From contig SHXQ01000004.1 in the NCBI GenBank assembly GCA_009693255.1, positions 1 to 64,000 of the forward strand: a stretch of DNA of 64,000 nucleotides, given 5' to 3'. The notes below the pieces were generated by a model. It was given only the letters and a program-made list of their open reading frames with translations. It was not told the origin of the DNA and did no database searches. The position numbers and the translations under genes were made by a program. The DNA comes from Methylotenera sp. (GTDB lineage Bacteria; Pseudomonadota; Gammaproteobacteria; Burkholderiales; Methylophilaceae). The stretch's first letter is position 1. Each line of letters opens with the position of its first letter. Of this stretch, positions 26,138 through 36,440 are shown piece after piece.

Positions 26138-26637
26138 ATGGACCATAACTCTCTTATTTACTCAAGCAGCTTGAGCGACACAATTCAATTGGCGTAGCAT
26201 TGTCAGCAAAGCGTGATAATAACCGCCTATTGGGAATTATTTTATTTGGGGCGAAAGAAATCACCAATGCCGATGGCGGCACCATTTACACGGTGACTGA
26301 CGATAAGCATCTCAAGTTTGCAATCATGAGTAATAAAACACTCAACATTGCCATGGGGGGGTACGACAGGGGTGGGTATTTCGTGCCAGCCGGGTGATGG
26401 ACATTGCCGACATTCTTTGAGGCGCTTACCTCAAAAGATAGACCCTACAAAAAAGCAAAAACGCTGACGGAGTCATTATCTATTTTAGGTAAGATGAAGT
26501 TGGATCATCATATAGATTCAGACCTATTTGATATTTTTATCCGCGACAAAATTTATTTAAAATATGCGCATCGATTCTTGGAGCCTGAGAAAATAGATGA
26601 TGTGGATGAAGAAAAAATCCCAGGCTATCAGCCTTAA
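26138..26637 (+). pseudogene. Decayed GAF-HD-GYP c-di-GMP phosphodiesterase
   Basis: Two homologous blocks remain. 26161-26355 codes the start of a GAF domain (LERHNSIGVALSAKRDN..., TNADGGTIYTVTDD, ...LNIAMGG). After a 7-G run one extra base shifts the frame; in the other frame it reads MGGTTGVGIS, as the domain should. About 26397-26634 codes the C-terminal end of an HD-GYP domain (MDIADI, then FEALTSKDRPYKKAKTL, MKLDHHIDSDLFDIFI) with another single-base shift near 26411-26420 and an in-frame TGA at 26395. The central HD-GYP catalytic core is deleted. It cannot make an active enzyme. Confidence 0.85.
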
Positions 26638-27410
26638 TCGACCGTTGCCGTTATGGCATGGCTTTTACAGCCGAACTGGTCACAACTTAAATAGCTACCC
26701 TGTTCATACCAGTCACCTAATACCCAGCGTGTGATGTGATGCCCATCTAATTGAATGCTATGTTGATTGGGTCTGTGTGTGTGCCCATGAATCAGCAGTT
26801 CTGGGTAATGATATTTTTTCAGCACCTGTGTAACAGCGTCATGGTTAACATCCGTAATCTCTGCTGATTTCTGCGATTTTTCATGCGTACTACGTGCTCT
26901 AATCGATTGTATTTGGGTTTTTCTTGATGCCAATGGTAAGTCTAAAAAGTCGGCCTGCCATTTTTGGTCACGGACGAGTAGGCGAAATTCCTGGTAGGCG
27001 AGATCATCGGTACATAAGGCATCGCCATGGCTCAAAAGTACCGGTTTACCATGCAAATTAATTAAGCTAGGGTCTTGTAGCAAGGTGATATTAGCGGCGC
27101 TACAAAATTTAGATGAAATTAAAAAATCACGATTACCATGCAAAAAATAGAGTTTCACGCCGGCATTAGCTAGTGCACGAAAAGCAGCAACAACCGCTTG
27201 ATGATCGACGTTATCAAGCTCGTCATCGCCAGCCCAGTATTCAAATAAGTCGCCCAAAATATAGAGGGCATGGGCTTGCGCAGCGGTGTTTTTTAGAAAG
27301 CTTAAAAAGGCCATAGTAATATGCGGACGGCTTGCGCACAGATGTAAGTCAGAGATAAATAGGTCTGGCCTTGTCGTGCTTGAGCCTGATTTATCTCCGA
27401 GGTTTTTCAA
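26634..27410 (-). CDS. lpxH: UDP-2,3-diacylglucosamine diphosphatase LpxH
   Basis: A 258-residue calcineurin-like phosphoesterase that makes lipid X in lipid A synthesis at the inner membrane face. Motifs in order: ISDLHL, GDLFEYW, HGNRDFLI, LSHGDALCTDD and IHGHTHRPN. The start is weak: TTG 27410 without a clear ribosome site is the only in-frame start before the first motif. The 3' end overlaps the HD-GYP remnant by four bases. Confidence 0.92.
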   Translation of the reverse strand: MKNLGDKSGSSTTRPDLFISDLHLCASRPHITMAFLSFLKNTAAQAHALYILGDLFEYWAGDDELDNVDHQAVVAAFRALANAGVKLYFLHGNRDFLISSKFCSAANITLLQDPSLINLHGKPVLLSHGDALCTDDLAYQEFRLLVRDQKWQADFLDLPLASRKTQIQSIRARSTHEKSQKSAEITDVNHDAVTQVLKKYHYPELLIHGHTHRPNQHSIQLDGHHITRWVLGDWYEQGSYLSCDQFGCKSHAITATVD

Positions 27411-27469
27411 GAGAAAGTGAGTATATTGAACATTATTGTAGTGGGGACTATTGACTTAATAATGCTTGT

Positions 27470-27961
27470 TTAGCTGCGCGTAGCACTTTCAATCACTACA
27501 TTTTCAACTGGGACATCTTGGTGACCATTGCGCGTGGTGGTGGTCACTTTTTTGATTTTATCAACGATATCCATCCCAGCCGTTACTTTGCCGAAGACGC
27601 AGTAACCCCATCCACTACTGGTTGGCGCGCTGTGGTTTAAAAAGTCATTGTTGCCCACATTAATAAAAAATTGATTGCTAGCCGAGTGTGGTGCTGATGT
27701 TCGTGCCATGGCGATGGTGTATTGGTTGTTACTCAGACCATTATCCGCTTCATTCTTAATTTCATCGGCTGACTCTTTTTGTTTCATAGTGCCGTCAAAT
27801 CCGCCACCTTGAATCATAAAGCCATCTATGACGCGGTGGAAAATAGTGCCATCATAGAATCCACCGTCTACATAATGTAAAAAATTAGCAACGGTAATCG
27901 GTGCGTTAGTAGCGTCAAGTTCTAAAGTAATTTCGCCAAAATTGGTAAGTAGTTTAACCAC
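27470..27961 (-). CDS. ppiB: Cytoplasmic peptidyl-prolyl isomerase (cyclophilin B)
   Basis: A 163-residue cyclophilin without a signal peptide. It has the family motifs [17 protein letters not shown] (catalytic Arg), ANQFFIN-type segment [16 protein letters not shown] and WGYCVFGKV. It starts at GTG 27961 after an AAGGAT site. With the secreted paralogue upstream it forms a ppiA-ppiB pair in the usual order upstream of lpxH. Confidence 0.93.
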   Translation of the reverse strand: MVKLLTNFGEITLELDATNAPITVANFLHYVDGGFYDGTIFHRVIDGFMIQGGGFDGTMKQKESADEIKNEADNGLSNNQYTIAMARTSAPHSASNQFFINVGNNDFLNHSAPTSSGWGYCVFGKVTAGMDIVDKIKKVTTTTRNGHQDVPVENVVIESATRS

Positions 27962-28019
27962 AAAATATCCTTAATTTATTAAAGTGTAAATGATAAGCAT
28001 CAAAGAAAATAAGCCTAAT

Positions 28020-28607
28020 TTATAGGGGCTTATTATTTAATTTAATCTGGTGAATTAGAATTGTTAATCTTGGAACGTCAGAATAAGGGCCCGCATTCTT
28101 GGTTGGAGCAGCGCCAATTTCGCGCACAACATCCATGCCTTTCAGGACGCGGCCAAATACACAGTAACCAATCAGCTCAGGGTCTGAACCTTGAAAATTA
28201 AGCGGTATATTATTTTCTAAGTTAATAAAAAATTGTGCGGTAGCTGAGTCAGGATCGCTAGTTCTTGCCATGGCAATGGTGCCAGTTTCATTGAGTAAGC
28301 CGTTAGCGGCCTCGTTGATCACTGGTGCTAAGGTTTGTTTTTCTAACATATCTGCTGAGAAGCCGCCGCCCTGAATCATAAATCGATTAATCACACGGTG
28401 AAAAATAGTCTCTTTATAAAAACCAGAGTCGACATATTTCATAAAGTTAGCCACTGTTTTAGGTGCTTTTTCTGGGTAAAGCTCAACGACAAAATTACCG
28501 CGGTTGGTTTCAAAGGTAAATTGCGGGTTAGCGGCTAGCGCAGCCCCGTTGATAAGCCCCGCGCTAGCTATAAAGGCCAACATTAAAACATAGTGAATGT
28601 GACGCAT
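28020..28607 (-). CDS. ppiA: Periplasmic peptidyl-prolyl isomerase (cyclophilin A)
   Basis: A 195-residue cyclophilin with an N-terminal signal peptide (cleavage near ALAANP) and the same catalytic blocks as its neighbour ([38 protein letters not shown]). It assists folding of exported proteins by proline isomerisation. 58 bases separate it from ppiB. Confidence 0.92.
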   Translation of the reverse strand: MRHIHYVLMLAFIASAGLINGAALAANPQFTFETNRGNFVVELYPEKAPKTVANFMKYVDSGFYKETIFHRVINRFMIQGGGFSADMLEKQTLAPVINEAANGLLNETGTIAMARTSDPDSATAQFFINLENNIPLNFQGSDPELIGYCVFGRVLKGMDVVREIGAAPTKNAGPYSDVPRLTILIHQIKLNNKPL

Positions 28608-28690
28608 GTTATTCCTTAAAATTAAACAATAGAATTGAAGTGCATTCTAATTTGAGATGATTAATAGCGGGCGGACTTGTTGCCAATGAC

Positions 28691-29917
28691 TTAAGTTGAG
28701 CCTTCGGAGATGATTCTCCAAGTATTATCTTCCTGTATCCAGTATTGGCGTTTCTGCATTTTATTGCTTAATGTTGGGCTTCTGAAGTCTTGTGTAAAAT
28801 CAACCACCACCAATTTTTTATCTGTATCTGGGTAGGCAAACATACTGATGTTGCTTAATGAGATATCTACTTTTGGTTTGTTTTCTTGCACTCTAAATTT
28901 ATGCGCTGCCCATTGTTGATAGTTGATGCCATCGTTGGAGAATGCGTGGGAGTAGTGCGATAGATATTGACTGGTATTTTGCGATTTCCAGTCAGCCAGC
29001 CAGGTGTCGATTGCGGCTTGTAGGGTTTGCTTTTCAGCGTTAGATTGATCTGCATCTGACCATTTTAAATGGTTAGCAATAATGACCGGTGTCTTACCTG
29101 TTTGCAATATCGGGGCGAGTGCTTTTAAGTCCTGGTTAGTCAATACTACACAGCCATCACTGGCGTTTGGCGGACGGCTATAAGTGCCACTAGGTGTGCC
29201 ATGCACCCAAATTCCAGAGCCACTCCTATTGTGTTGCGCATCCCATTCATTGGGGTAATTGAGTGGATAAGCACCATCCCCATACATGTCGGCTAAGGGC
29301 TGCGTCAGTTTTTGTTTGGCAAAATAAACACCAATAGGCGTACGTTTATCACCCTCAGATTTTTTATCGACGCCATTTTTTCCTACGGTGACATAGTAGT
29401 CAGCAACATAACTTAATTTATCGCCATTATTTTTATATAAATATAAGCGCGATTTATCCGTATCAACCACAATGACATGGCTTTGTTGTTCATTTGGGGA
29501 TAAAAGTAGCTCGGGAACTTTATCTAAATTTTCATCCGATAAATAACGGTCAATACGGACCCGCGCTTCAGCTTGCAGGTCTTTAATGGCTTCAGTTTGA
29601 TCGGCGTTTGCATTACCAAAAGCTTGCAAGTTTTGAGCTTGCGCCATGAGTAAATCGCCACGCACTAGATAAGCCAGTTTGAAATTAGGAATCGTCCTAA
29701 TGAGTTCATCTACGGTGTTTAAAGCTTGCTGGTTTTTACCTTGCGTTATTTCCAACAAGCTTTTTGCGAGCAAGTTCTCGCTTAGCGCCGTCAATTGGCT
29801 AAGCTTGGGTTTGTGCAATAAGTTGCTCAAGCTGTAGCTGTTGATTGCCGTAGCATTCCACGGCATCAATGTAATCGCCGCTAAAAGTGTGTAGGTTAAA
29901 ACTTTATTCAGAAACAT
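28691..29917 (-). CDS. L,D-transpeptidase (YkuD) with N-terminal helices and NTF2-like tail
   Basis: About 408 residues; ATG 29917 is preferred over the adjacent TTG. Signal peptide (about 1-25), a helical TPR-like part (to about 100), and a YkuD domain (about 146-275) with HVIVVDTDKSRLYLY and the catalytic HG...SDGC pair (about His239 and Cys256). The last 110 residues (from about 290) look like an NTF2/SnoaL-type domain. Such enzymes form 3-3 peptidoglycan crosslinks or attach proteins. The same kind of C-terminal domain occurs in the next gene upstream, suggesting joint work at the cell wall. Confidence 0.85.
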   Translation of the reverse strand: MFLNKVLTYTLLAAITLMPWNATAINSYSLSNLLHKPKLSQLTALSENLLAKSLLEITQGKNQQALNTVDELIRTIPNFKLAYLVRGDLLMAQAQNLQAFGNANADQTEAIKDLQAEARVRIDRYLSDENLDKVPELLLSPNEQQSHVIVVDTDKSRLYLYKNNGDKLSYVADYYVTVGKNGVDKKSEGDKRTPIGVYFAKQKLTQPLADMYGDGAYPLNYPNEWDAQHNRSGSGIWVHGTPSGTYSRPPNASDGCVVLTNQDLKALAPILQTGKTPVIIANHLKWSDADQSNAEKQTLQAAIDTWLADWKSQNTSQYLSHYSHAFSNDGINYQQWAAHKFRVQENKPKVDISLSNISMFAYPDTDKKLVVVDFTQDFRSPTLSNKMQKRQYWIQEDNTWRIISEGST

Positions 29918-30031
29918 CAATTAACAGATTACCTTTTAAAAACTTACATGCTGAAATTAAGAAGCGGCGGTTAAGCTAAAATTAAAACATTGTTATGGCA
30001 CTTTGCCTTAGCTAGCCAAATTTCTTACAAC

Positions 30032-31030
30032 TTAATTATTTGCAAGCTCTTGTTGGATGTACCAGTTATCACCTTCTTTTTTCATGACCAGCGTTTTAGT
30101 GGTGTAAATTGGCTTGCCATCAGCACGATAGGCTTGCTTGAAGCGTACTTTAGCGTTGTTGCCATCTATAGTGTTGATATTAAGGCTGGATAAATTAACG
30201 CTGATTTTGGAGGGCTTAGTAATACGCTCTTTACGTTGTTGTTCCCATTGTTTACGGCTTTCACCCTTGGTCGGCTGGAAATTAGCGCCGTAACTAGCAA
30301 AGTATTGGTCAAGATTTTTTGATGACCAAGCTTGCGCCCAGTTATTGACCGCTGAAGTTAAACTATCTTCACTGCTTTTTGCAACATCAACACTCGCTTT
30401 TGTTGTTGGGTCATCCACTTTTTTCACGTCTGTTGAACGCGCAGGGCTGGTCGCTTTTGAACTTGTTTTAGCCGGCTCTTTGGAGGCAATGGTGGTTTTG
30501 TTGCCGGTACCAAACAAGTCTTTGATGAGCGACAATTTGCTTTGAGCGCGGGTATTGCTGGTATCAAGTTGTAACGCTTTGTCGTAAGCTTCAGACGCCA
30601 TACGGGCATAAATGTCACCCAGGTTTTCATGGGCAGTTGCATAGGTCGGGTGGGTTTTAATGGCTGTTTCAAGGGCTTTTCTGGCTTTATCAAACTGACC
30701 TTGGTCTGCATAAAGTACAGCTAGATTGTTGTATGGCTCTGGCAAGTTAGGAAATTTCTCAGTAACATCTAGAAAGCTTTTAATCGCATCATCGCGGTGA
30801 CCCTGTTCAGCCAATAAAACACCCTTCATGAACAATGCCTGCGCATTTTTTGGGTTAGCAGTAATGTAAGTATTTAATCGCTCTATGGCAGAGGCAGCTT
30901 GGCCTTGGTCTGCCATTTGTGAGATATCTTTCAGCTCATCTGCATGTGCAGGGGACATTAATAGGCTAACAGACAAAATCAGTAGTGACTTGGTCATTAT
31001 GGACTTTAGCAAGGTAATAAATTTATTCAT
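30032..31030 (-). CDS. Secreted TPR protein with NTF2-like C-terminal domain
   Basis: About 332 residues if translation starts at MNKFITLL (31030); a longer form from 31066 is open but would push the signal peptide inward. Signal peptide ending MSPAHA, about four tetratricopeptide units (to about 180; for example ALFMKGVLLAEQGHRDDAIKSF), a Ser/Thr/Lys-rich low-complexity linker (about 180-230), then a domain beginning AVNNWAQAWSSKNLDQYFASY that resembles the tail of the L,D-transpeptidase. It lies 114 bases upstream of that gene, same strand. Likely an envelope assembly partner; no enzymatic motif is seen. Confidence 0.75.
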   Translation of the reverse strand: MNKFITLLKSIMTKSLLILSVSLLMSPAHADELKDISQMADQGQAASAIERLNTYITANPKNAQALFMKGVLLAEQGHRDDAIKSFLDVTEKFPNLPEPYNNLAVLYADQGQFDKARKALETAIKTHPTYATAHENLGDIYARMASEAYDKALQLDTSNTRAQSKLSLIKDLFGTGNKTTIASKEPAKTSSKATSPARSTDVKKVDDPTTKASVDVAKSSEDSLTSAVNNWAQAWSSKNLDQYFASYGANFQPTKGESRKQWEQQRKERITKPSKISVNLSSLNINTIDGNNAKVRFKQAYRADGKPIYTTKTLVMKKEGDNWYIQQELANN

Positions 31031-31204
31031 TGTGATATACTTTTTTGTTAACTGACAAAGTGTCATTCTATCAATAGCCTAGCCAACCTCCAATAGCTTA
31101 TTTAGGTGTAATGCACTATATTTCGCAATAATTTTCTAAATCATCCGCATTTTAATTAGTATTTAATATAATTAACCATTCAACCCTTACACTACCGTTA
31201 GATT

Positions 31205-32626
31205 ATGCTAAAAATTTACAACACTCTCGCGCGTGAAAAGCAAGTATTTACGCCAATTATTGCCGGAAAAGTGAGCATGTATGTATGCGGCATGACCGTC
31301 TATGACTACTGCCATTTAGGTCACGCTCGCGTGATGGTGGTGTTTGATATGGTCAGTCGTTGGTTGCGTGTTTCTGGCTATGCTGTGAAATATGTGCGTA
31401 ATATTACCGATATTGATGACAAAATCATTAAGCGGGCTAACGAAAACAAGGAAACCATTGCTCAATTAACGCAGCGTTTTATCCATGCGATGGACGAAGA
31501 TTCAGTTCAATTAGGGGTAATACGGCCCGATATTGAGCCTAAAGCGACAGACTTTATTGAGGGGATGATAGGCATGATATCTGCCTTGGTTGAAAAAGGC
31601 TTTGCTTATGCGGCAGATAACGGTGATGTATTTTATGCGGTCAAGAACTTCGATGGCTATGGTAAGTTATCAGGAAAGTCGCTAGAGGATTTGCGCGCTG
31701 GTGAGCGTGTGGAAGTGGATACGCATAAAAAAGATCCCATGGATTTTGTGTTGTGGAAATCGGTAAAGCCTAATGAGCCAAGTTGGGATTCGCCTTGGGG
31801 AAAAGGTCGCCCAGGCTGGCATATCGAATGTTCTGCCATGAGCTCACATCATCTTGGCGAACGCTTTGATATTCATGGCGGTGGCCAAGATTTGCAGTTC
31901 CCACACCATGAAAATGAAATTGCGCAATCAGAAGCGGCGCATAGCCACGATGGTAAGTCCTGCCAAATGGTGAATTACTGGATGCATAATGGCTTCGTGC
32001 GTGTGGATGATGAAAAAATGTCTAAGTCATTAGGCAATTTTTTTACCATACGGACTGTGCTAGAAAAATATGATGCAGAAGTGGTGCGGTTCTTCATTTT
32101 ACGGGCCCATTATCGTAGCCCGCTTAATTATTCGGACCAACATTTAGATGATGCTAAGTTAGCGCTCACCCGATTGTACACCGCCTTGCGCGGTCATCAT
32201 ATGGTCAGCGCTGAAGCCATTGATTGGCAGCACGCGCAGGCGGCACGATTTAAAGCGGCACTGGATGATGACTTTAATACGCCAGAGGCCATGGCGGTAT
32301 TGTTTGATTTGGCCAATGAAGTGAATAAGACCAAGTCTGTAGCCGTAGCCGCATTGCTCAGAAATTTGGCGGCTATTTTGGGGCTATTGCAACGTGATGC
32401 GAATGAATTTTTGCAGGGCGTTGGGCAGGTTAGCAATATCCAGTCGAATGCTGTTGAAATGAATCAGCCGTTCGATAGCGATGTGATTGATCGTAAAATT
32501 TTAGAGCGTATAGCCGCAAAAAAAGCTAAAAATTTCGCAGAAGCGGACCATATCCGTAAGGCGCTGGCTGAGGCAGGGATTATTCTAGAAGATACGCCAC
32601 AAGGTACGACATGGCGCCGTGCATAA
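31205..32626 (+). CDS. cysS: Cysteinyl-tRNA synthetase
   Basis: A 473-residue class I synthetase. Zinc and cysteine binding begins at Cys28, the HIGH-type motif is HLGH (37-40) within [11 protein letters not shown], further signatures are [14 protein letters not shown] and [11 protein letters not shown], and KMSKSLGN lies near 271. The C-terminal anticodon region is complete. 37 bases later argJ starts. Confidence 0.96.
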   Translation: MLKIYNTLAREKQVFTPIIAGKVSMYVCGMTVYDYCHLGHARVMVVFDMVSRWLRVSGYAVKYVRNITDIDDKIIKRANENKETIAQLTQRFIHAMDEDSVQLGVIRPDIEPKATDFIEGMIGMISALVEKGFAYAADNGDVFYAVKNFDGYGKLSGKSLEDLRAGERVEVDTHKKDPMDFVLWKSVKPNEPSWDSPWGKGRPGWHIECSAMSSHHLGERFDIHGGGQDLQFPHHENEIAQSEAAHSHDGKSCQMVNYWMHNGFVRVDDEKMSKSLGNFFTIRTVLEKYDAEVVRFFILRAHYRSPLNYSDQHLDDAKLALTRLYTALRGHHMVSAEAIDWQHAQAARFKAALDDDFNTPEAMAVLFDLANEVNKTKSVAVAALLRNLAAILGLLQRDANEFLQGVGQVSNIQSNAVEMNQPFDSDVIDRKILERIAAKKAKNFAEADHIRKALAEAGIILEDTPQGTTWRRA

Positions 32627-32662
32627 TTTTTAAAATAAAAAATAGATAGAAGGAAATTAGCT

Positions 32663-33889
32663 ATGCCAGTGAACTTAACTGCCCCGCAAGCCTCGTCCCT
32701 ACTGCCTGTCAGAGGTGTTAAATTAGGATTTTCTGAAGCGCATATGCGCAAAGCAAATCGTAAAGACGTGCTGGTAATGACATTGGTAGAAGGCAGTAAA
32801 GTGGCGGGCGTCTTTACTTTGAATCAGTTTTGCGCGGCACCTGTGATTTTGTGTAAAGATTTTCTTGCGCAAAAACCAGGCGTTCGAGCGTTGTTGGTGA
32901 ATACCGGTTGCGCAAATGCGGGGACAGGCGAAGATGGCTTAAATCGCGCCAAGCAAACTTGTGATGCCTTGGGCAATTTACTACACTTGCAAGCCAATCA
33001 AATATTGCCCTTTTCTACCGGGGTTATTTTAGAGCCCTTGCCCGTAGAAAAAGTGATTGCAGGCTTACCTGCCGCCATTGCTAATTTAAAAGAAGATAAT
33101 TGGTTGCATGCCGCTGAAGCGATTATGACCACGGACATTGTTGCTAAGGGGACCTCGCGCCAAATTCAACTTGGCGGAAAAACCATCACCATTACTGGGA
33201 TTAGCAAAGGCTCTGGCATGATACACCCCAACATGGCGACCATGCTGGGTTACATTGCAACCGATGCCGCCGTTAGCCAGTCTGCACTTGAGAGTATTAT
33301 TCATTACGCGGTCAACAAGTCATTCAATTGCATCACCGTGGATGGCGATACATCAACCAATGATAGTTTGATTCTGATGGCAACTAATCTTGCGGCTAAT
33401 GCTGAAATTACGGAAGCTAGCAAGGACTTTATCACTTTGCGCGATGCGTTAACTGAGGTGGCGATTGAGCTGGCTCAAGCGATTGTGCGTGATGGCGAAG
33501 GCGCGACAAAGTTCATGACGGTCACTATTGAAGGGGGGCGTGATGTCGCTGAATGTCGAAAAGTGGCTTATGCGATCGCACATTCGCCCTTGATTAAAAC
33601 TGCTTTTTTCGCATCTGACCCTAATTTAGGGCGTATTTTGGCGGCAATTGGTTATGCGGGTGTTGAGCGATTAGACGTGAATGCACTCAAGCTCTATTTA
33701 GGCGAGGTGTTGGTGGCTGAAAATGGGGGGCGAGCGCTAGCTTACCAAGAAGAACAAGGATCTGCCGTGATGAAAGAGCAGGAAATTTTAGTGCGTGTTG
33801 ATTTGGCAAGAGGTCACGCTAGTTGCACAGTATGGACGTGTGATTTTTCTTATGATTATGTCAAAATTAACGCAGATTATCGATCTTGA
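32663..33889 (+). CDS. argJ: Arginine biosynthesis bifunctional protein ArgJ
   Basis: A 408-residue ornithine acetyltransferase/N-acetylglutamate synthase. The precursor cleaves itself before the nucleophile Thr193 in [26 protein letters not shown] and the C-terminal [15 protein letters not shown] are diagnostic. It recycles acetyl groups in arginine synthesis. Its last bases overlap the start of the Nudix gene, so the two are probably coupled. Ribosome site AAGGAAATTAGCT. Confidence 0.95.
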   Translation: MPVNLTAPQASSLLPVRGVKLGFSEAHMRKANRKDVLVMTLVEGSKVAGVFTLNQFCAAPVILCKDFLAQKPGVRALLVNTGCANAGTGEDGLNRAKQTCDALGNLLHLQANQILPFSTGVILEPLPVEKVIAGLPAAIANLKEDNWLHAAEAIMTTDIVAKGTSRQIQLGGKTITITGISKGSGMIHPNMATMLGYIATDAAVSQSALESIIHYAVNKSFNCITVDGDTSTNDSLILMATNLAANAEITEASKDFITLRDALTEVAIELAQAIVRDGEGATKFMTVTIEGGRDVAECRKVAYAIAHSPLIKTAFFASDPNLGRILAAIGYAGVERLDVNALKLYLGEVLVAENGGRALAYQEEQGSAVMKEQEILVRVDLARGHASCTVWTCDFSYDYVKINADYRS

Positions 33890-34895
33890 TACGGTAAAGC
33901 CCTTGTTAGCAAGCCCTATCACGCATGCCGCAGTAGGCGTTATCCAGCGTAGCGACGGCTTGGTGCTACTGGCTGAGCGGCCATCAGGCAAGACTTGGGC
34001 GGGCTATTGGGAATTTCCAGGCGGCAAGATAGAAGATGAGGAAACCCCACAGCAGGCGCTAAATCGTGAGTTGCAAGAAGAATTAGGTATCACCGTAAGA
34101 TCCTCTTATCCGTGGCTCACACGGTCTTTCGATTATCCAGAGAAATATGCGGCGACTGGCCACTTGGAGTCACCGGCGAAAACGGTCAAACTCCATTTTT
34201 TTGTTATCACTGAATGGCTAGGCGAGCCAGCCGGTCTAGAAAATCAAGCCATTAGTTGGCAACGCCCTGACATGGTGACGGTTTCTCCCTTGCTCCCCGC
34301 TAACGCCCCTATATTCAAGGCGCTGACTTTACCTTCAATCTATGCCATTAGTCATTTAAGTGCATTGGGCGATGCTTTGTTTTTTACGCGATTAAAAGCC
34401 GCTTTGGATGGGGGCTTGAGGATGATACAGCTGCGTGAAAAGCAGCTTACGTTGGCAGATTTACCGCTATTTGTTGCGCGGGTCATTAAAATGGCAACTG
34501 CATACCAAGCTAAGGTTTTGCTAAATTCAGGTATGTCATATTTAAATGCGGACTCAGCGCAGGAGTTAACAGCAGCGGGGACGCATTTTACTGCGCAAGA
34601 TTTGATGCGACTGCAAGTTAAGCCAGAAGGGGTCTTGAGCGGCGCCTCTTGCCATAACAGCCAGGAACTGGAAAAAGCAGCCGCCCTGGGACTGGATTAT
34701 GTCATTTTGTCACCAGTGCAAGCCACGCAAAGTCATGCGGAGGCTATTCCCCTGGGATGGGGTAAATTTAGCGCATTAATTGCAGATTACCCATTACCAG
34801 TCTATGCGTTAGGGGGCATGCAGGCGACTGATTTGCATACCGCTAGATTGCATGGTGCACATGGGATTGCCATGCTGCGCGACATTTGGCGTTAA
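33858..34895 (+). CDS. Nudix hydrolase fused to a ThiE-like domain
   Basis: About 345 residues when started at MSKLTQ (33858); ATG 33852 is also possible, and the frame stays open further back inside argJ. The N-terminal MutT-like domain has Nudix box [24 protein letters not shown] (GX5EX7REUXEEXGU); the C-terminal half has thiamine-phosphate-synthase fold segments ([28 protein letters not shown]). The fusion is known across beta- and gammaproteobacteria. The first half probably sanitises 8-oxo-dGTP; the second half's role is not settled, since it departs from true ThiE at substrate residues. Confidence 0.85.
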   Translation: MSKLTQIIDLDTVKPLLASPITHAAVGVIQRSDGLVLLAERPSGKTWAGYWEFPGGKIEDEETPQQALNRELQEELGITVRSSYPWLTRSFDYPEKYAATGHLESPAKTVKLHFFVITEWLGEPAGLENQAISWQRPDMVTVSPLLPANAPIFKALTLPSIYAISHLSALGDALFFTRLKAALDGGLRMIQLREKQLTLADLPLFVARVIKMATAYQAKVLLNSGMSYLNADSAQELTAAGTHFTAQDLMRLQVKPEGVLSGASCHNSQELEKAAALGLDYVILSPVQATQSHAEAIPLGWGKFSALIADYPLPVYALGGMQATDLHTARLHGAHGIAMLRDIWR

Positions 34896-35368
34896 TACGC
34901 GGCTTGCACCATCGCGCTCACATTTTGTTTGAAAAAGGCTTTATTTTTTTTCTTAAAAGTGAGCACAAACTTTACTTGCTCTCCTGCATTGAGGGGCTTT
35001 TTTAGGTCAAATAACATTAAATGAAACCCGCCAGGGCTGAGCTGGTAAGGTTTGCCAGCCTTGAGCGCTAAAGTCTCTAGCATGCGCATTTTCATTACGC
35101 CATTTTCCATCGACATATTGTGAATTTCTATACTATTGGTGACGTCGCTTTCTATGCTAATAAGCATGACATCCTGCCGGCTTAAAAAAGTCATATAAGC
35201 CGCGCCTACATCTTGCCCAGGACTGCTTGGGCGCACCCATGCGTCTTGTATTAAGACCAGTTCTTTGCTTGAGGCGAGCGCTAAAACTTGCACAGAAAAG
35301 GCGCTTAAGCAGAGCAGTAAAAATAATGCGTAATAATTTAAATTGGGGGAACTAAGACTTTTCATCAT
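34892..35368 (-). CDS. PCu(A)C-type periplasmic copper chaperone
   Basis: 158 residues with a signal sequence (about 10-30) and a cupredoxin-like PCuAC domain. The copper(I) motif H-M-x(n)-M-x(n)-H-x-M is present as IHNMSMENGVMKMRM and GGFHLML. Such proteins deliver copper to the CuA or CuB centres of cytochrome oxidases. It converges on the Nudix gene with a 4-base overlap. No partner Sco gene is visible nearby. Confidence 0.87.
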   Translation of the reverse strand: MMKSLSSPNLNYYALFLLLCLSAFSVQVLALASSKELVLIQDAWVRPSSPGQDVGAAYMTFLSRQDVMLISIESDVTNSIEIHNMSMENGVMKMRMLETLALKAGKPYQLSPGGFHLMLFDLKKPLNAGEQVKFVLTFKKKNKAFFKQNVSAMVQAAY

Positions 35369-35396
35369 TCAACTTATTTTGTTAAAGGTCGTCATT

Positions 35397-35585
35397 CTAG
35401 AATTCGTCAGTCAGGTGTTCAGGTTTGATCTCTTCTGGAATGGTGTAGCCTTCGCTTGCCCACAGGCCTAAATCAATGAGCTTGCAACGCTCGCTACAAA
35501 AAGGCCGGAAAGCATTGCTAGGCGAAAATTCCGATAAATTACTGCACTTTGGACAAGCCACTAAACGTTTTTTTACAGGTTGCAT
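35397..35585 (-). CDS. yacG: DNA gyrase inhibitor/zinc protein YacG
   Basis: A small zinc-binding protein with CPKC near the N-terminus and CSERC further on (CxxC-x15-CxxxC), followed by the family motif [15 protein letters not shown]. YacG binds GyrB and inhibits gyrase. I start it at ATG 35585 (62 residues); an in-frame TTG at 35609 would overlap zapD and gives no better ribosome site. It belongs to the conserved pilD-coaE-zapD-yacG run. Confidence 0.88.
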   Translation of the reverse strand: MQPVKKRLVACPKCSNLSEFSPSNAFRPFCSERCKLIDLGLWASEGYTIPEEIKPEHLTDEF

Positions 35586-35596
35586 ATGACTTGCCG

Positions 35597-36355
35597 TTAT
35601 AAGTTGCAAAGGGTTAGCGAGAAGCTGACATCATCATCATATTTTTGTAGTTTTTGAGCAGAATCAAGGGCGTTGAAGCGGATATTTATTGCGTATTTAT
35701 TGGCACTTACTTCTGGAAAGCAGTTGAGGTTGTCGTCCAACACAATCCTTAACATTTGTGCTGGTTTGGCACCAGCCAGCATTTTTTGGTAAGTGCCACT
35801 TGGTGCAATCAATTTGCTAGAGATGCCACTGCCGCGCAAAATATGCAAAATAATGCCGATAGCATCATGCATCGCTAATAGTGGTTTAAGCCAGATTTTA
35901 AAATAAGCTCTGCGACTGCCTTCACCAAGGTTAAGCCAGTAATGATAGGAAGGGAGATCAAATTCACATATGCCTCCAGGAATGCCGGCGCGCTGTTTAA
36001 TGCTCATTAGCCACTCATTGGCCCGCAACGTTTGGCCTAATTTAGTGTTTTCGCTGCGTAATACCTCTGCGGCAACCTCAATATCCTGCAAAATCGTTTC
36101 TAGTGTATTCGCAGCAATGGCTGGATTGCCAAGCAGTGTACGCATGGCATTTTTTTGTCGATCCAACTCATGCAATAGATCTAATCTCAGTTCTGCACGG
36201 TCAATAACATCTAAGATTTGTAACAGCACAATGAGTGCATTGTGATGATGATATTCGTGGCCCGCTTCAATATTGTATAAAAGTTTGGCAAACAAATCCT
36301 CTATGCGAAGTAATGTGCGTATACGCTCGTTAAAGGGATAATCATAGCTAGGCAT
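35597..36355 (-). CDS. zapD: Cell division protein ZapD
   Basis: 252 residues of the ZapD family (DUF1342) that crosslinks FtsZ filaments at the division ring. Recognised from [19 protein letters not shown] at the N-terminus, [13 protein letters not shown] in the middle and the arrangement with coaE and yacG. The length is normal. 85 bases separate it from coaE. Confidence 0.92.
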   Translation of the reverse strand: MPSYDYPFNERIRTLLRIEDLFAKLLYNIEAGHEYHHHNALIVLLQILDVIDRAELRLDLLHELDRQKNAMRTLLGNPAIAANTLETILQDIEVAAEVLRSENTKLGQTLRANEWLMSIKQRAGIPGGICEFDLPSYHYWLNLGEGSRRAYFKIWLKPLLAMHDAIGIILHILRGSGISSKLIAPSGTYQKMLAGAKPAQMLRIVLDDNLNCFPEVSANKYAINIRFNALDSAQKLQKYDDDVSFSLTLCNL

Positions 36356-36440
36356 GTTGGATGATGAGGATCACTAAATTATTAGCCAAGCAGCGCTATG
36401 TGTCATGAATAAAGAGGCGGTGGTAAGTTAAGCTGAATTA

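Noticed and set aside
26200-26397. Independent small gene
   Set aside because: Its translation is a GAF-domain start that continues in frame past a stop into HD-GYP sequence; it belongs to the pseudogene.
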